This document shows, one piece after another, positions 24,135-35,701 of a stretch of 64,000 bases of DNA. The translations under genes were made by a program, and so were the position numbers. The notes below the pieces were generated by a model that saw nothing but the letters and a program-made list of their open reading frames with translations, was not told the origin of the DNA and did no database searches. The DNA is from Acidobacteriota bacterium. Lineage in GTDB: Bacteria; Acidobacteriota; Thermoanaerobaculia; Gp7-AA8. Position 1 is the stretch's first letter. Every line of letters begins with the position of its first letter. The stretch lies in the NCBI GenBank assembly GCA_003223645.1, contig QHVT01000010.1, positions 124,001 through 188,000 on the forward strand, given 5' to 3'.

Positions 24135-25427
24135 ATGCCGCACCAGGACGATCTTGCCGCGCTGCGCCGGGAGAACGATCGGCTCCGCCGCGCCGTGCAG
24201 GAGCTCTCGACGCTGAACGATCTCTCGCGCGCGATCGGTGCCTCTCTGCGATCGGACGAAGTGATGCAGACGATCATCAATCGCTCGCTCAAGGCGGTCA
24301 ACGCGGAGCAGGGGGTCGTCACGCTTTTCGATCGGCGTGATGGAGATCGCGTCGACGCGAACACGCTCGTGCGCGCGAACGAGAGCAGCATCGGCGCCCC
24401 GCGCTCGTTTCACGCGACGCAGGCGATCCTCGGCTGGATGCAACTCAACAAACGGCCGCTCGCGATCGCCGACACGGCCGCGGATCAGCGTTTCAGCGGA
24501 GTTGCATGGGACGAAAACATCCGTTCGCTCCTTTGCGTGCCGCTGCTCATCAAATCGCAATTGACGGGCGTCCTGGCGGTCTACAACAAGAAAAACGGCC
24601 GGCAGTTCGACGCCGATGACGAGCGCCTGCTCGCGATCATCGCAACGCAGTCCGCGCAGATCGTCGACAACGCGCGCCTGTACGAAGAAGAGAAGGCGCT
24701 GTCGGCGATGCGCGAGCAGGTCCGCCTCACCGCGCAGATCCACGCGCATCTTCTGCCGCGCGCGAATCCGTCGATCGAGGGATATGAAGTCGCCGGACAC
24801 AGCGTCGCCGCGCAGGACATGGGCGGCGACTACTTCGACTACAACGCGCTGCCGAACGGCGCGTGGTCGATCTCCGTCGGCGACGTCTCGGGCAAGGGAC
24901 TTCCCGCCTCCCTCCTGATGGCGAACGTGCAGGGAGTGATTCGTTTGCTGTCGTCCCTGAACGTGCCGCCGGCAGAAGTGATGAGCCGCGCGAATGCGCT
25001 GCTCTGCCGCAGCACGCCGCAGGAGAAATTCGTGACGTTCTTCTACTCGACGCTCGATCCGTCGAGTCACGCGTTGACGTTCTGCAACGCCGGCCATACG
25101 CCGACGTTCCACTTCCATCGCGACGGCATCGCGCGCCTCGTCACCGGCGGCGCCGTTCTCGGCATGCTCGAGACATTTGCCTATCGACAGGACTCGGTGA
25201 CGCTGGACCGCGGAGACGTCGTCGTCATCTATTCGGACGGCGTGACCGACGCGATGGATGCGGACGAGCGCGAGTTCGGCGAGCAGAGATTGCTGGACGT
25301 CGTAGACGGACGTCGAGACGAGTCCGCATCCTCCATTCTCGACACGCTGCTCGAAGCCGTGCGACACCACCAGCATCAACAGCCGCAGTACGACGACATC
25401 ACTGCCGTCGTCCTCAAACGCACATGA
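24135..25427 (+). CDS. GAF-SpoIIE (PP2C-type) phosphatase, RsbU-like
   Basis: Cytoplasmic 430-residue signalling phosphatase. A short N-terminal coiled coil (LAALRRENDRLRRAVQEL) leads into a GAF sensor domain (about residues 30-190). A linker helix and a SpoIIE/PP2C domain follow, with metal-binding motifs MGGDYFDY, VGDVSGKGLPASLLM, FCNAGHTP and VVVIYSDGVTDAMD. Enzymes of this type dephosphorylate anti-sigma antagonist proteins or other Ser/Thr phosphoproteins. Its TGA overlaps the ATG of the kinase gene (ATGA), so a phosphatase and a kinase are made together, probably acting on the same pathway. Confidence 0.93.
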   Translation: MPHQDDLAALRRENDRLRRAVQELSTLNDLSRAIGASLRSDEVMQTIINRSLKAVNAEQGVVTLFDRRDGDRVDANTLVRANESSIGAPRSFHATQAILGWMQLNKRPLAIADTAADQRFSGVAWDENIRSLLCVPLLIKSQLTGVLAVYNKKNGRQFDADDERLLAIIATQSAQIVDNARLYEEEKALSAMREQVRLTAQIHAHLLPRANPSIEGYEVAGHSVAAQDMGGDYFDYNALPNGAWSISVGDVSGKGLPASLLMANVQGVIRLLSSLNVPPAEVMSRANALLCRSTPQEKFVTFFYSTLDPSSHALTFCNAGHTPTFHFHRDGIARLVTGGAVLGMLETFAYRQDSVTLDRGDVVVIYSDGVTDAMDADEREFGEQRLLDVVDGRRDESASSILDTLLEAVRHHQHQQPQYDDITAVVLKRT

Positions 25428-28400
25428 TCGGGCGCACACTGGGCCACTACCGCGTCACCGATCGCCTCGGCGAGGGCGGGATGGGCGTCGTCTATCGCGC
25501 CGAGGATTTGAAACTCGGACGAATCGTCGCGCTGAAGTTCCTGCCACCTGAGCTGACGCGCGATCCCGAGTCGAAGAAGCGCTTCGAGCGCGAGGCGAAG
25601 GCCGCCTCGCAGCTCGATCATCCGAACATCTGCACGATCCTCGACTTCGGCGAGAGCGAAGACGACGGGCAGATGTACCTGGCGATGCCGTGCTACGACG
25701 GCGAGTCGCTCGCGCAGCGCGTGGAGCATGGTCCGATGCCGCTCGCCGAGGCAGCCAGGATCATCGAGCAGATCGCGCGGGGACTGGGGAAAGCGCACGC
25801 CAACGGCATCGTTCATCGCGACATCAAGCCGGACAACGTGATGGTGACGCGCGACGGCGTCGCGAAGATCCTCGACTTCGGTCTGGCCAAGCTCCAGCTG
25901 GCGTCGCGCATCACCAAGACGAATACGACCGTCGGCACCGCGGCGTACATGCCCCCCGAACAAATCCGCGGAGAAAACGTCGGACCGCAGGCCGACATCT
26001 GGTCCCTCGGCATCGTCTTCTTCGAACTGCTGACCGGCCGGCTGCCGTTCCGCGGCGAGTACATCGAAGCGCTCGCGTACGCGATCCTTAATGAACAGCC
26101 GGAGAGCATCCCCGAACATCCGGACGCCGATCGCATCATCAAGCGGATGCTGCGCAAGGATCCGCTGCAGCGTTACCAGACCATCGACGAATTCCTCGCG
26201 GACCTGCTCGAGCGGAAACGCTCGCGCGTCGATAAACATCAGCTCCCGAACGGCGCGCGACTCGGGCCGTATGAAATCGTGAAGCCGGTCTCGACGAGCG
26301 TCTTTCTCGCGAAAGACACACGCCTCGCTCGTGAAGTCGCGATCAAAGTTCTGCCGCCCGAGTTTCCGGAGATCGATCGCTTCCGCCGCGACGCGAAAGC
26401 GATCTCGCACCTGACGCATCTGAATGTCTGCACGCTCTTCGACGTCGGCGAGCAGGAAGGCGTCGATTACGTGGTGATGGAGTTTCTCGAGGGCGAGACG
26501 CTCGCGCAGAAGAAGACTCCGCTGCCGGTTGCGCAGGTGCTGAAGATCGGGATGCAGATCGCCGACGGCCTCGCGGCCGCGCACAAACACGGAGTCGTGC
26601 ATCGCGACCTGCGGCTTGCGAACGTGATGATCACGAAGTCGGGTGTCGCGAAGCTGCTCGACTTTGGACTCGCACGCGACGCGGGCGCGTACCTCTCGCC
26701 GGAGCAGATCGAAGGAAAAGAAGCCGACTCGCGCGCCGACATCTTCGCGCTCGGCCTCCTGCTGTACGAGCTCGCCACCGGCCGCCCGCCCTTCAACGCC
26801 GCGAGCAAAGCGGGGCTCATGGCCGCGATCCTCGAGCACGACGCCGCGCCGCTTCGACAAATCCGTTCCGCGATTCCGCCCGCGCTCGATCGCTTGATCC
26901 GCACCTGCCTCGAGAAAAATCCCGACGACCGCTTCTCGTCCGCGCACGACGTGATGCTGGAACTGCGAGCGATGATGGAGACACCGTCGGTCGTTCGTAA
27001 ACGCGTTCCGTACGGCGCGATCGCGGCGGTGCTCGTCATCGCCGCGATCGGATACGCGCTCTATCGCTTCGGCGGCACGCGTGCCGTCGCTCCGCGTCCG
27101 CGCACGTTCACGCAGCTCACGTTCACGGAAGGGCTCAACACGTTCCCGACGATCGCGCCCGACGGAAAGTCGATCGCGTACGTTTCGGCGCAGTCGGGAC
27201 AACGCGACATCTACATCCAGCGCGTCGACGGACGGACGGCCGTCAATCTCACGAACGACTCGCCCTACGACGACTCCGAGCCCGCGTTTTCGTTCGACGG
27301 ATCACAGATCGCGTTTCGGTCCGAGCGCGACGGAGGCGGCATCTTCATCATGGGCGTCACCGGCGAGTCGGTGCGGAGGCTGACGGATTTCGGGCATAAC
27401 CCGACTTGGTCGCCGGACGGAATGCGCATCGCGGTCTCGACGGCCGGAGTCGAAGTGAAGCCGCACATGCGCACCGTCGTGCCGGGCGAGCTGTGGCTGA
27501 TCGACACACGAACCGGCGAAAAGAAGCCGCTCACTCAGCATGGAAGCGGCGGCCCCGACTTCGGACGCGACAGCGATGCCGTGCAGCCGAGCTGGTCGCC
27601 GCACGGCAAGCGGATCGCGTTCTGGGGAATCTCCGATCAGCAATGGACGCGCGATCTCTGGACGATCGATCCCGATGCGCCCGAGCCGAAGCGGACGGTC
27701 GTGCGCGTGACCTCCGATCCCGCGCTGGATTGGAATCCCGTCTGGTCGCCGGACGGGAAGTATCTCTACTTCGGCAGCAATCGCGACGGAACGCTGAACC
27801 TCTGGCGGATCGCAATCGATGAAACGAAGGGAATGCCGGCGGGAGCGCCTGAGCCGCTGTCGCTGCCCGCGCCGCTGGCCGCCAATTTCAGTTTCTCGCG
27901 CGACGGCGACCTCGCCTACGTTGCGATGACGCGCTCGCACCGCCTGCTGGCATTACCGATCGATGCGAACAACACGCGCATGGGGTCGCCGCGGCCGCTG
28001 TTCGGCACCTCGCAGGAGATCGCGAGCTTTCAACCGTCGTCCGATGGGCAGATGATCGCGTTCATGACCGTCAGCGGCGCGAGCGAGAATCTGTTCGTCG
28101 CCAATCCGGACGGCAGCCGTTTGCGGCGGCTGACGAACGATGCCGTCAAAGATCGCGCGGTGATCTGGTCGCCCGACGACAAGACGCTCTACTTCTATTC
28201 GAATCGCGATGGTCCGTATCACATCTGGAGCATCCGAGCCGACGGCAGCAGCCTCGCGCGTGTGACCGACGACGCGGATCTGCAGCGTCACGGCCTCCGC
28301 GATCTCTATTTGTCGGATGTCTCGCCCGATGGACGGACGCTCGTCGCGCTCGGCGAGCGCTCGATCGCACTCGTACACCTCGACCGGCCGATCGCGAGTC

Positions 28401-28789
28401 GCGTCGAGGCGCTGCCGGTCATCATGGACGGACCGAGGTTCTCGCCGGATGGAAAATGGCTCGCCGGGTTCAGCATCGATCCGGATACCGCGCCCGCGGG
28501 CATCACGCTCTACTCATTGCAAACCGGACGTCACGAACTGTTGCTGGACCACGGCATCACGCCGTTGTGGCTTCCCGATGGAAGGCACCTGATTTTTTTC
28601 GAAGCGCAGAGCATCGGGATCCTGGACATCGCGACTCGCCGCGTGGCCATGCTGCCGTTCACGCCGTTGACGGGAGTCGACTTCAGGCTATTCCGTCCGT
28701 TCGTGTCCGCCGACGGCTCCACGCTGTACATCCGCCAGACTCTGGAGCAAGGCAACGTATGGATCGCCGCTTTCAAAAGTGAGCGGTAG
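25424..28789 (+). CDS. tandem Ser/Thr kinase-pseudokinase with TolB-like beta-propeller
   Basis: 1121-residue membrane protein. The first kinase domain (residues about 8-265) is complete: LGEGGMGVVY loop, VALKFLPPE lysine, H131-R-D133-I-K-P-D-N138, DFG at D151 and an APE-like PPEQ. The second (about 285-515) keeps VAIKVLPPEF and DFG but lacks a glycine-rich loop (PVSTSVFLAKD), has HRDLRLAN (R397 instead of the catalytic-loop Lys) and a very short activation segment, so it is probably a pseudokinase or regulatory domain. A transmembrane helix (AIAAVLVIAAIGYALYRF) near residue 530 is followed by repeated SPDGK-type WD40/TolB blades, presumably periplasmic. The start at 25424 is fixed by the ATGA overlap with the phosphatase gene. 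Confidence 0.93.
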   Translation: MIGRTLGHYRVTDRLGEGGMGVVYRAEDLKLGRIVALKFLPPELTRDPESKKRFEREAKAASQLDHPNICTILDFGESEDDGQMYLAMPCYDGESLAQRVEHGPMPLAEAARIIEQIARGLGKAHANGIVHRDIKPDNVMVTRDGVAKILDFGLAKLQLASRITKTNTTVGTAAYMPPEQIRGENVGPQADIWSLGIVFFELLTGRLPFRGEYIEALAYAILNEQPESIPEHPDADRIIKRMLRKDPLQRYQTIDEFLADLLERKRSRVDKHQLPNGARLGPYEIVKPVSTSVFLAKDTRLAREVAIKVLPPEFPEIDRFRRDAKAISHLTHLNVCTLFDVGEQEGVDYVVMEFLEGETLAQKKTPLPVAQVLKIGMQIADGLAAAHKHGVVHRDLRLANVMITKSGVAKLLDFGLARDAGAYLSPEQIEGKEADSRADIFALGLLLYELATGRPPFNAASKAGLMAAILEHDAAPLRQIRSAIPPALDRLIRTCLEKNPDDRFSSAHDVMLELRAMMETPSVVRKRVPYGAIAAVLVIAAIGYALYRFGGTRAVAPRPRTFTQLTFTEGLNTFPTIAPDGKSIAYVSAQSGQRDIYIQRVDGRTAVNLTNDSPYDDSEPAFSFDGSQIAFRSERDGGGIFIMGVTGESVRRLTDFGHNPTWSPDGMRIAVSTAGVEVKPHMRTVVPGELWLIDTRTGEKKPLTQHGSGGPDFGRDSDAVQPSWSPHGKRIAFWGISDQQWTRDLWTIDPDAPEPKRTVVRVTSDPALDWNPVWSPDGKYLYFGSNRDGTLNLWRIAIDETKGMPAGAPEPLSLPAPLAANFSFSRDGDLAYVAMTRSHRLLALPIDANNTRMGSPRPLFGTSQEIASFQPSSDGQMIAFMTVSGASENLFVANPDGSRLRRLTNDAVKDRAVIWSPDDKTLYFYSNRDGPYHIWSIRADGSSLARVTDDADLQRHGLRDLYLSDVSPDGRTLVALGERSIALVHLDRPIASRVEALPVIMDGPRFSPDGKWLAGFSIDPDTAPAGITLYSLQTGRHELLLDHGITPLWLPDGRHLIFFEAQSIGILDIATRRVAMLPFTPLTGVDFRLFRPFVSADGSTLYIRQTLEQGNVWIAAFKSER

Positions 28790-28856
28790 GTTTTTCACCG
28801 CACCAGACACTCCTTAGATGAGGGCTTCCGGTCCGTACCCGAACAAAGGAGTGGTG

Positions 28857-29117
28857 ATGGCAAAGATCAGAGATCTGGGAATCAGTTTCATTCCCGAGGC
28901 CAGACAGCCGGAGCACGCCGGTGTCTTCGCCGCGGGTAAAAAGAAGCCGCCGCCTTGCTACGGCGTATCGTGTGAAAAATCGCAATGTCCCACCGCCGCA
29001 ACCGGCGGCAATAAAAAGCCGGCGGAGAAGAAAAAGAAAACGATCTCCCGCAACGCAGTCGAGCAGCTCCACGCTCAAATGCAGCAGAAGATCGCGCGGA
29101 TGGAGCTCACGAAATAG
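28857..29117 (+). CDS. small Cys-containing peptide, candidate RiPP (lanthipeptide-like) precursor
   Basis: 86-residue peptide that starts at an ATG with AAAGGAG just upstream (28846-28852). The N-terminal part (MAKIRDLGISFIPEARQPEH) looks like a leader. A central segment, residues 31-50 (PPPCYGVSCEKSQCPTAATG), carries C34, C39 and C44 with S38, S42, T46 and T49, the residues needed for thioether rings. A strongly basic stretch (KKPAEKKKKT) follows, then a C-terminal helix (NAVEQLHAQMQQKIARMEL). A core in the middle, not at the end, is unusual. Its TAG shares one base with the GTG of the HopA1-like gene, which ties it to the modification enzymes. The assignment rests mainly on context. Confidence 0.72.
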   Translation: MAKIRDLGISFIPEARQPEHAGVFAAGKKKPPPCYGVSCEKSQCPTAATGGNKKPAEKKKKTISRNAVEQLHAQMQQKIARMELTK

Positions 29118-30202
29118 TGGCGGGGCCGGAAGCCCACGTCCGCGCGAGCCCGTTCGTCGAGCTCAAACGACTCGCCGGCCTCGACGCCGCACAGCGCGCG
29201 CAGTTCGCGGAGCTGGAAAGCGATCCGAATTTCTACGGCCTCTTCATTCCAAAGCCTCCGCTCACGACGAATCTGAAAGCGGTCGAACGCGAAACCGCCG
29301 AGCTCTTTCTTTCGCTGGCAATCCCGTCGCGCGTATTGGTTGACGATCACATCATCGATCTCGTGCTCGACGGCGTTCTCGAGATCGAAAGCGACGGCGA
29401 ATTCGTTTGTGGCGCTGACGCCGTCTCCATCCTCTGCGATCCGATCTCATCGACGGCGACTCGTGGACTCTCGCGTGATGCGCTCCTGCACGCGCAGGAT
29501 CTCGAGTTGAGCGACGCGCGGGAATTGACGTTCGCGCTCTACCTCTACAACCGCATCCCGCTCACGCCGTTCTGGAAAGCGCGCTTCCCGAATCCCGCCG
29601 CCATCCTCGCCCACCTCGGCGCCGATCGCCTCGCCGGTCATTGGGCCGCGGGCCGGCACGATCACTGGCTCAGTTGGTCGAGAACGACGTCGCACGACGC
29701 CAGCGCCGTCACGTACAAGCTCTACGTCAGTCCGCGCCCTGAACGGATCCGCGACGCGTTCGACGCCGTCGTGCGCGTGCTCGCCGAAGTTCCGGAGACG
29801 GCGTTCAAGATCGGCGACAGCGCGGCCGGTCTTCTCCGTCCCGACAAGCTCGTCCTTTACTTCACGACGCGCGAGCAGCTCGACGAAGTCGCGGATGCAC
29901 TGCGCCGCGAGCTGTCCGGCTGCGACGCGCACGGCGTTCCCTTCACCGCCGGCCTCGATGACAGCGGTCTCCTTTCGTGGGGCATCGATCCGCCCGACAA
30001 CGATCGCCCGCTGCGCTGGCTCGACTCGGAGAGCTGGCGTCTCTGGATCGCGCAGCGCCTCGGTGCCGCGCTGTCGGTCGCCGCGTTGGCGCGCAGCGCA
30101 TCGGCGATCGAGCCGTGGCGCTTCGCCGTCGAGCGCGTCCGCCGCGCGGGCGTCGACGTCGACACGTGGACTCCCTCGCCTCGCCTCTGGAGCCGCGCGT
30201 GA
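29117..30202 (+). CDS. HopA1-like protein, candidate phospho-Ser/Thr lyase of the RiPP locus
   Basis: 361-residue cytoplasmic protein. The N-terminal half is helical (FVELKRLAGLDAAQRAQFAE). The C-terminal half, from about residue 195, resembles the HopA1 effector family used as the lyase (LanY/LxmY-type) in class V lanthipeptide clusters: YKLYVSPRPERIRDAF, FKIGDSAAGLLRPDKLVLYF, HGVPFTAGLDDSGLLSWGID. The lysines in FKIG and RPDK are candidate catalytic residues. I recognise this from memory of the family and cannot score it. GTG at 29117 overlaps the stop of the precursor (TAGTG), and its own TGA overlaps the GTG of the kinase-cyclase (GTGA). It could supply the elimination step that class III/IV synthetases carry in their own N-terminal domain. 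Confidence 0.68.
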   Translation: MAGPEAHVRASPFVELKRLAGLDAAQRAQFAELESDPNFYGLFIPKPPLTTNLKAVERETAELFLSLAIPSRVLVDDHIIDLVLDGVLEIESDGEFVCGADAVSILCDPISSTATRGLSRDALLHAQDLELSDARELTFALYLYNRIPLTPFWKARFPNPAAILAHLGADRLAGHWAAGRHDHWLSWSRTTSHDASAVTYKLYVSPRPERIRDAFDAVVRVLAEVPETAFKIGDSAAGLLRPDKLVLYFTTREQLDEVADALRRELSGCDAHGVPFTAGLDDSGLLSWGIDPPDNDRPLRWLDSESWRLWIAQRLGAALSVAALARSASAIEPWRFAVERVRRAGVDVDTWTPSPRLWSRA

Positions 30203-32440
30203 ACATCACCGCGCCGTTCGTGCTGCAGGACGATGTCGTCCTCATCCCCTGCGCCGACTTGAGCGACGACATGCGCGGACGCATCTCGTTCGACGAGGGC
30301 GACTTCACGCTGTCGCGCCGTCACGGCCGCGCGCTGACGCAAGTCATCGACGGAGAGACGGCCGCGTTGCTCTCGCGCTTCCGCGAGCCGTGCACCATCG
30401 TCGACGCGGTGTTCGAGAACAGCCGCTCCTTCGGCAGGGATGCGAAGACGTCGCTCGACGAGGTCCTGCCGCATCTCGAGACCTTTCTCGACCATCGCGT
30501 CCTCGTGCCGGCGGGCTCCAAGCACGAAACGTCGATCCGGCCGCGCTACGACACCGGGACGACGATCGGCGGATGGGAGATCGTCCGCTGCGCGAGCCTG
30601 ATCGAAGACACGGAGATCTATCAGCTGCGCAAGGGAAGCGAAGTCGCCGCGTTGAAGATCGCGCGCACGCGCGACGTGCGTCCGCTCTTCGACAACGAGG
30701 CGTCGGTGCTGCGTCATCTCGACGGCAGCGGCATCGCGCCGCGCCTCATCGATTCCGGCGAGCATGAGAAGCGGCCTTATCTCATTCTGGAATGGGCAAA
30801 CGGCGTCGAAGCGTCCGTGGCCGCGGCGCAGCGCCGCTGCGACCGCACCGCGCTGATCGAGATCTGCGCGTCGATCGCGGCGGCGTACGCGACGTTGCAC
30901 GCACGCGGCGTGCTGCATGCCGACGTGCATCCGCGAAACGTCATCGTGGGCGAAAAGGTGCTGCTCCTCGACTTCGGCTACTCGCGCGTCGCAGACCGCC
31001 CGCCGGTCGTCGGCCGCGCCGGCGTCAACTACTTCTTCGAACCGGAGTATCCCACCGTCGAAGCGTCTCCGCGCGGCGAGCAGTACGCGATCGCGGCGCT
31101 GCTCTATCTGCTCCTCGCCGGCGATCACTATCTCGACTTCCGTCTCGAACGCGAGGAGATGGCGCGGCAGATCGCGAACGATCCGCCGCTGCCGTTCGCG
31201 AAGCGCGGCATTCCGCCGTGGCCCGACGTGGAAGCGATTCTCTTCCGCGCGCTCGAAAAACATCCCGAGCGGCGACACGTGTCGGTCGAAGAGCTGGCAG
31301 CGCTGCTCGCCGGGGCGCGCGACGTTGCGGCGGCGGAGTCGCTGGCAACACCGGTGTCGCAGGAGGCAAAGACGTTTCTCGAGTCGACGCTGCAATCGTT
31401 CGCGCGCCGCGGCGCGATGTTCCGTTCGCGCTATCCGCGGGCGCCGAAGGCATCGATCAACTTCGGCTGCGCGGGCGCGGCGGCGGGGATGCTTCGCATT
31501 GCCGAGGCGCGCGGCGATCCCGCGCTGCTCGCGCTGTCGAGAGTCTGGTGCGCGCGCGCGACGTCGCTCGTCGGCGATGACGGCGCGTTCTACAGCGACG
31601 AAGGCAACCTGTCGCGCGAGTCGATCGGCGACGTCACCCCGTATCACACCGAGTCCGGCGTCCACGCCGCGCGCGCGATGATTGCCGCCGCGAGCGGCAT
31701 CCACACGGACGATGCCGTCGACGCATTTCTCGCCGCTTCGCGCAAGCCATGCGCGGAGCTCGATCTCACCCTCGGCCGTTCCGGCAGCCTGCTGGCCGCG
31801 TCGATGCTGCTCGCGCTCGGCGAGCACGAAGAGCTGCGCGCGTTCGGAACGGAGACTAAACACGCGATCTGGAGCACGCTGCGTGATCGTCCCTCCATCG
31901 ACGGCTCCCTCGGCATGGCCCACGGCTGGACCGGTTATCTCTACGCCGCGCTGCGCTGGTGCGCCGCGTCGGGCGATGCGCTGCCGTCATCGCTGATCGA
32001 GCGGCTTCACGAGCTTGCGTCTCTGAAGATCGTCGAAGGCCGCGGTGCGTATTGGCCGTCGTGGGAAGCAATGACCGCCAGCTGGTGCAACGGCAGTGCG
32101 GGCCAGGTCTTCCTCTTCGCGCTCGCACATCGATTGTTCGGCGACGCGCAGTGGCTGCAGCTCGCGGAGCTCGCGGCATGGCACGCGTGGGACGAGCCGC
32201 GCGCCAACGCGAGCCTCTGCTGCGGCACCGCCGGCCGCGCCTACGCGCTGCTCAATCTCTACAAACAGAGCGGCGCAAAAGAATGGCTGAGCCGCGCGCG
32301 CCAGCTCGCGAACGACGCCGCGCGCGCGGCATCGGATACCGCGGAGCGACCGAACGCGCTGTGGAAGGGAGAGCTCGGCGTCGCCGTGCTCATCGCCGAT
32401 CTCGCCTCGCCCGAAAACGCGCGAATGCCATTTTTCGAAT

Positions 32441-32442
<2 letters not shown>
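30199..32442 (+). CDS. RRE-like/kinase/LanC-like fusion, lanthipeptide synthetase candidate
   Basis: 747-residue protein, start GTG at 30199 (GTGA overlap). Residues 1-115 look like a PqqD-like peptide-recognition domain (FTLSRRHGRALTQVIDG, then FREPCTIVDAVF and FLDHRVLVPAG). Residues about 120-370 form a protein kinase with the catalytic loop H240-A-D242-V-H-P-R-N247 and D258-F-G. Residues about 390-745 form a LanC-like alpha/alpha toroid: GRSGSLLA, GMAHGWTG (H575), SWCNGSAGQ (C630) and LCCGTAGRAY (C674, C675). The usual zinc ligands are Cys, Cys and His; here all three would be cysteines, as in the ProcM-type clade. It would phosphorylate Ser/Thr of the peptide and close thioether rings. 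No OspF/SpvC-type lyase domain is seen. Confidence 0.85.
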
Positions 32443-32631
<189 letters not shown>

Positions 32632-32642
32632 TACGTGAGGTG

Positions 32643-35504
<2,862 letters not shown>

Positions 35505-35540
35505 TGCGGATCGGAGTCTATCGCAACGTTTTTCTCGACG

Positions 35541-35659
35541 CCTTTCCCGCGCCTCTTTCCCCGTGCCCGTGCCCGCGCCCGCTCCCGCGCCCGGGGCGGG
35601 TGGGTAACGTAGTCGCTTCGCGCCGCCCGCCCCGGGCGCGGGCGCGGGCGCGGGAAAGG
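35541..35659. repeat. CGCGCCCG-array inverted repeat, copy 5
   Basis: It extends from CCTTTCCCGCGCC to GGCGCGGGAAAGG around the core GGTAACGTAGTCGCTTCGCG. It lies in the divergent gap between acnA and the M1 aminopeptidase gene and leaves about 40 bases on either side for promoters. Confidence 0.85.
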
Positions 35660-35701
35660 CCGCGATAACGAAGCACGCCGTGGCCGAGTATCCTTCCGCG
35701 C

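Noticed and set aside
23882-24391. N-terminal extension of the DPP IV frame
   Set aside because: It would be encoded by a repeat and by the opposite strand of the phosphatase gene; a clean signal peptide starts at 23881.
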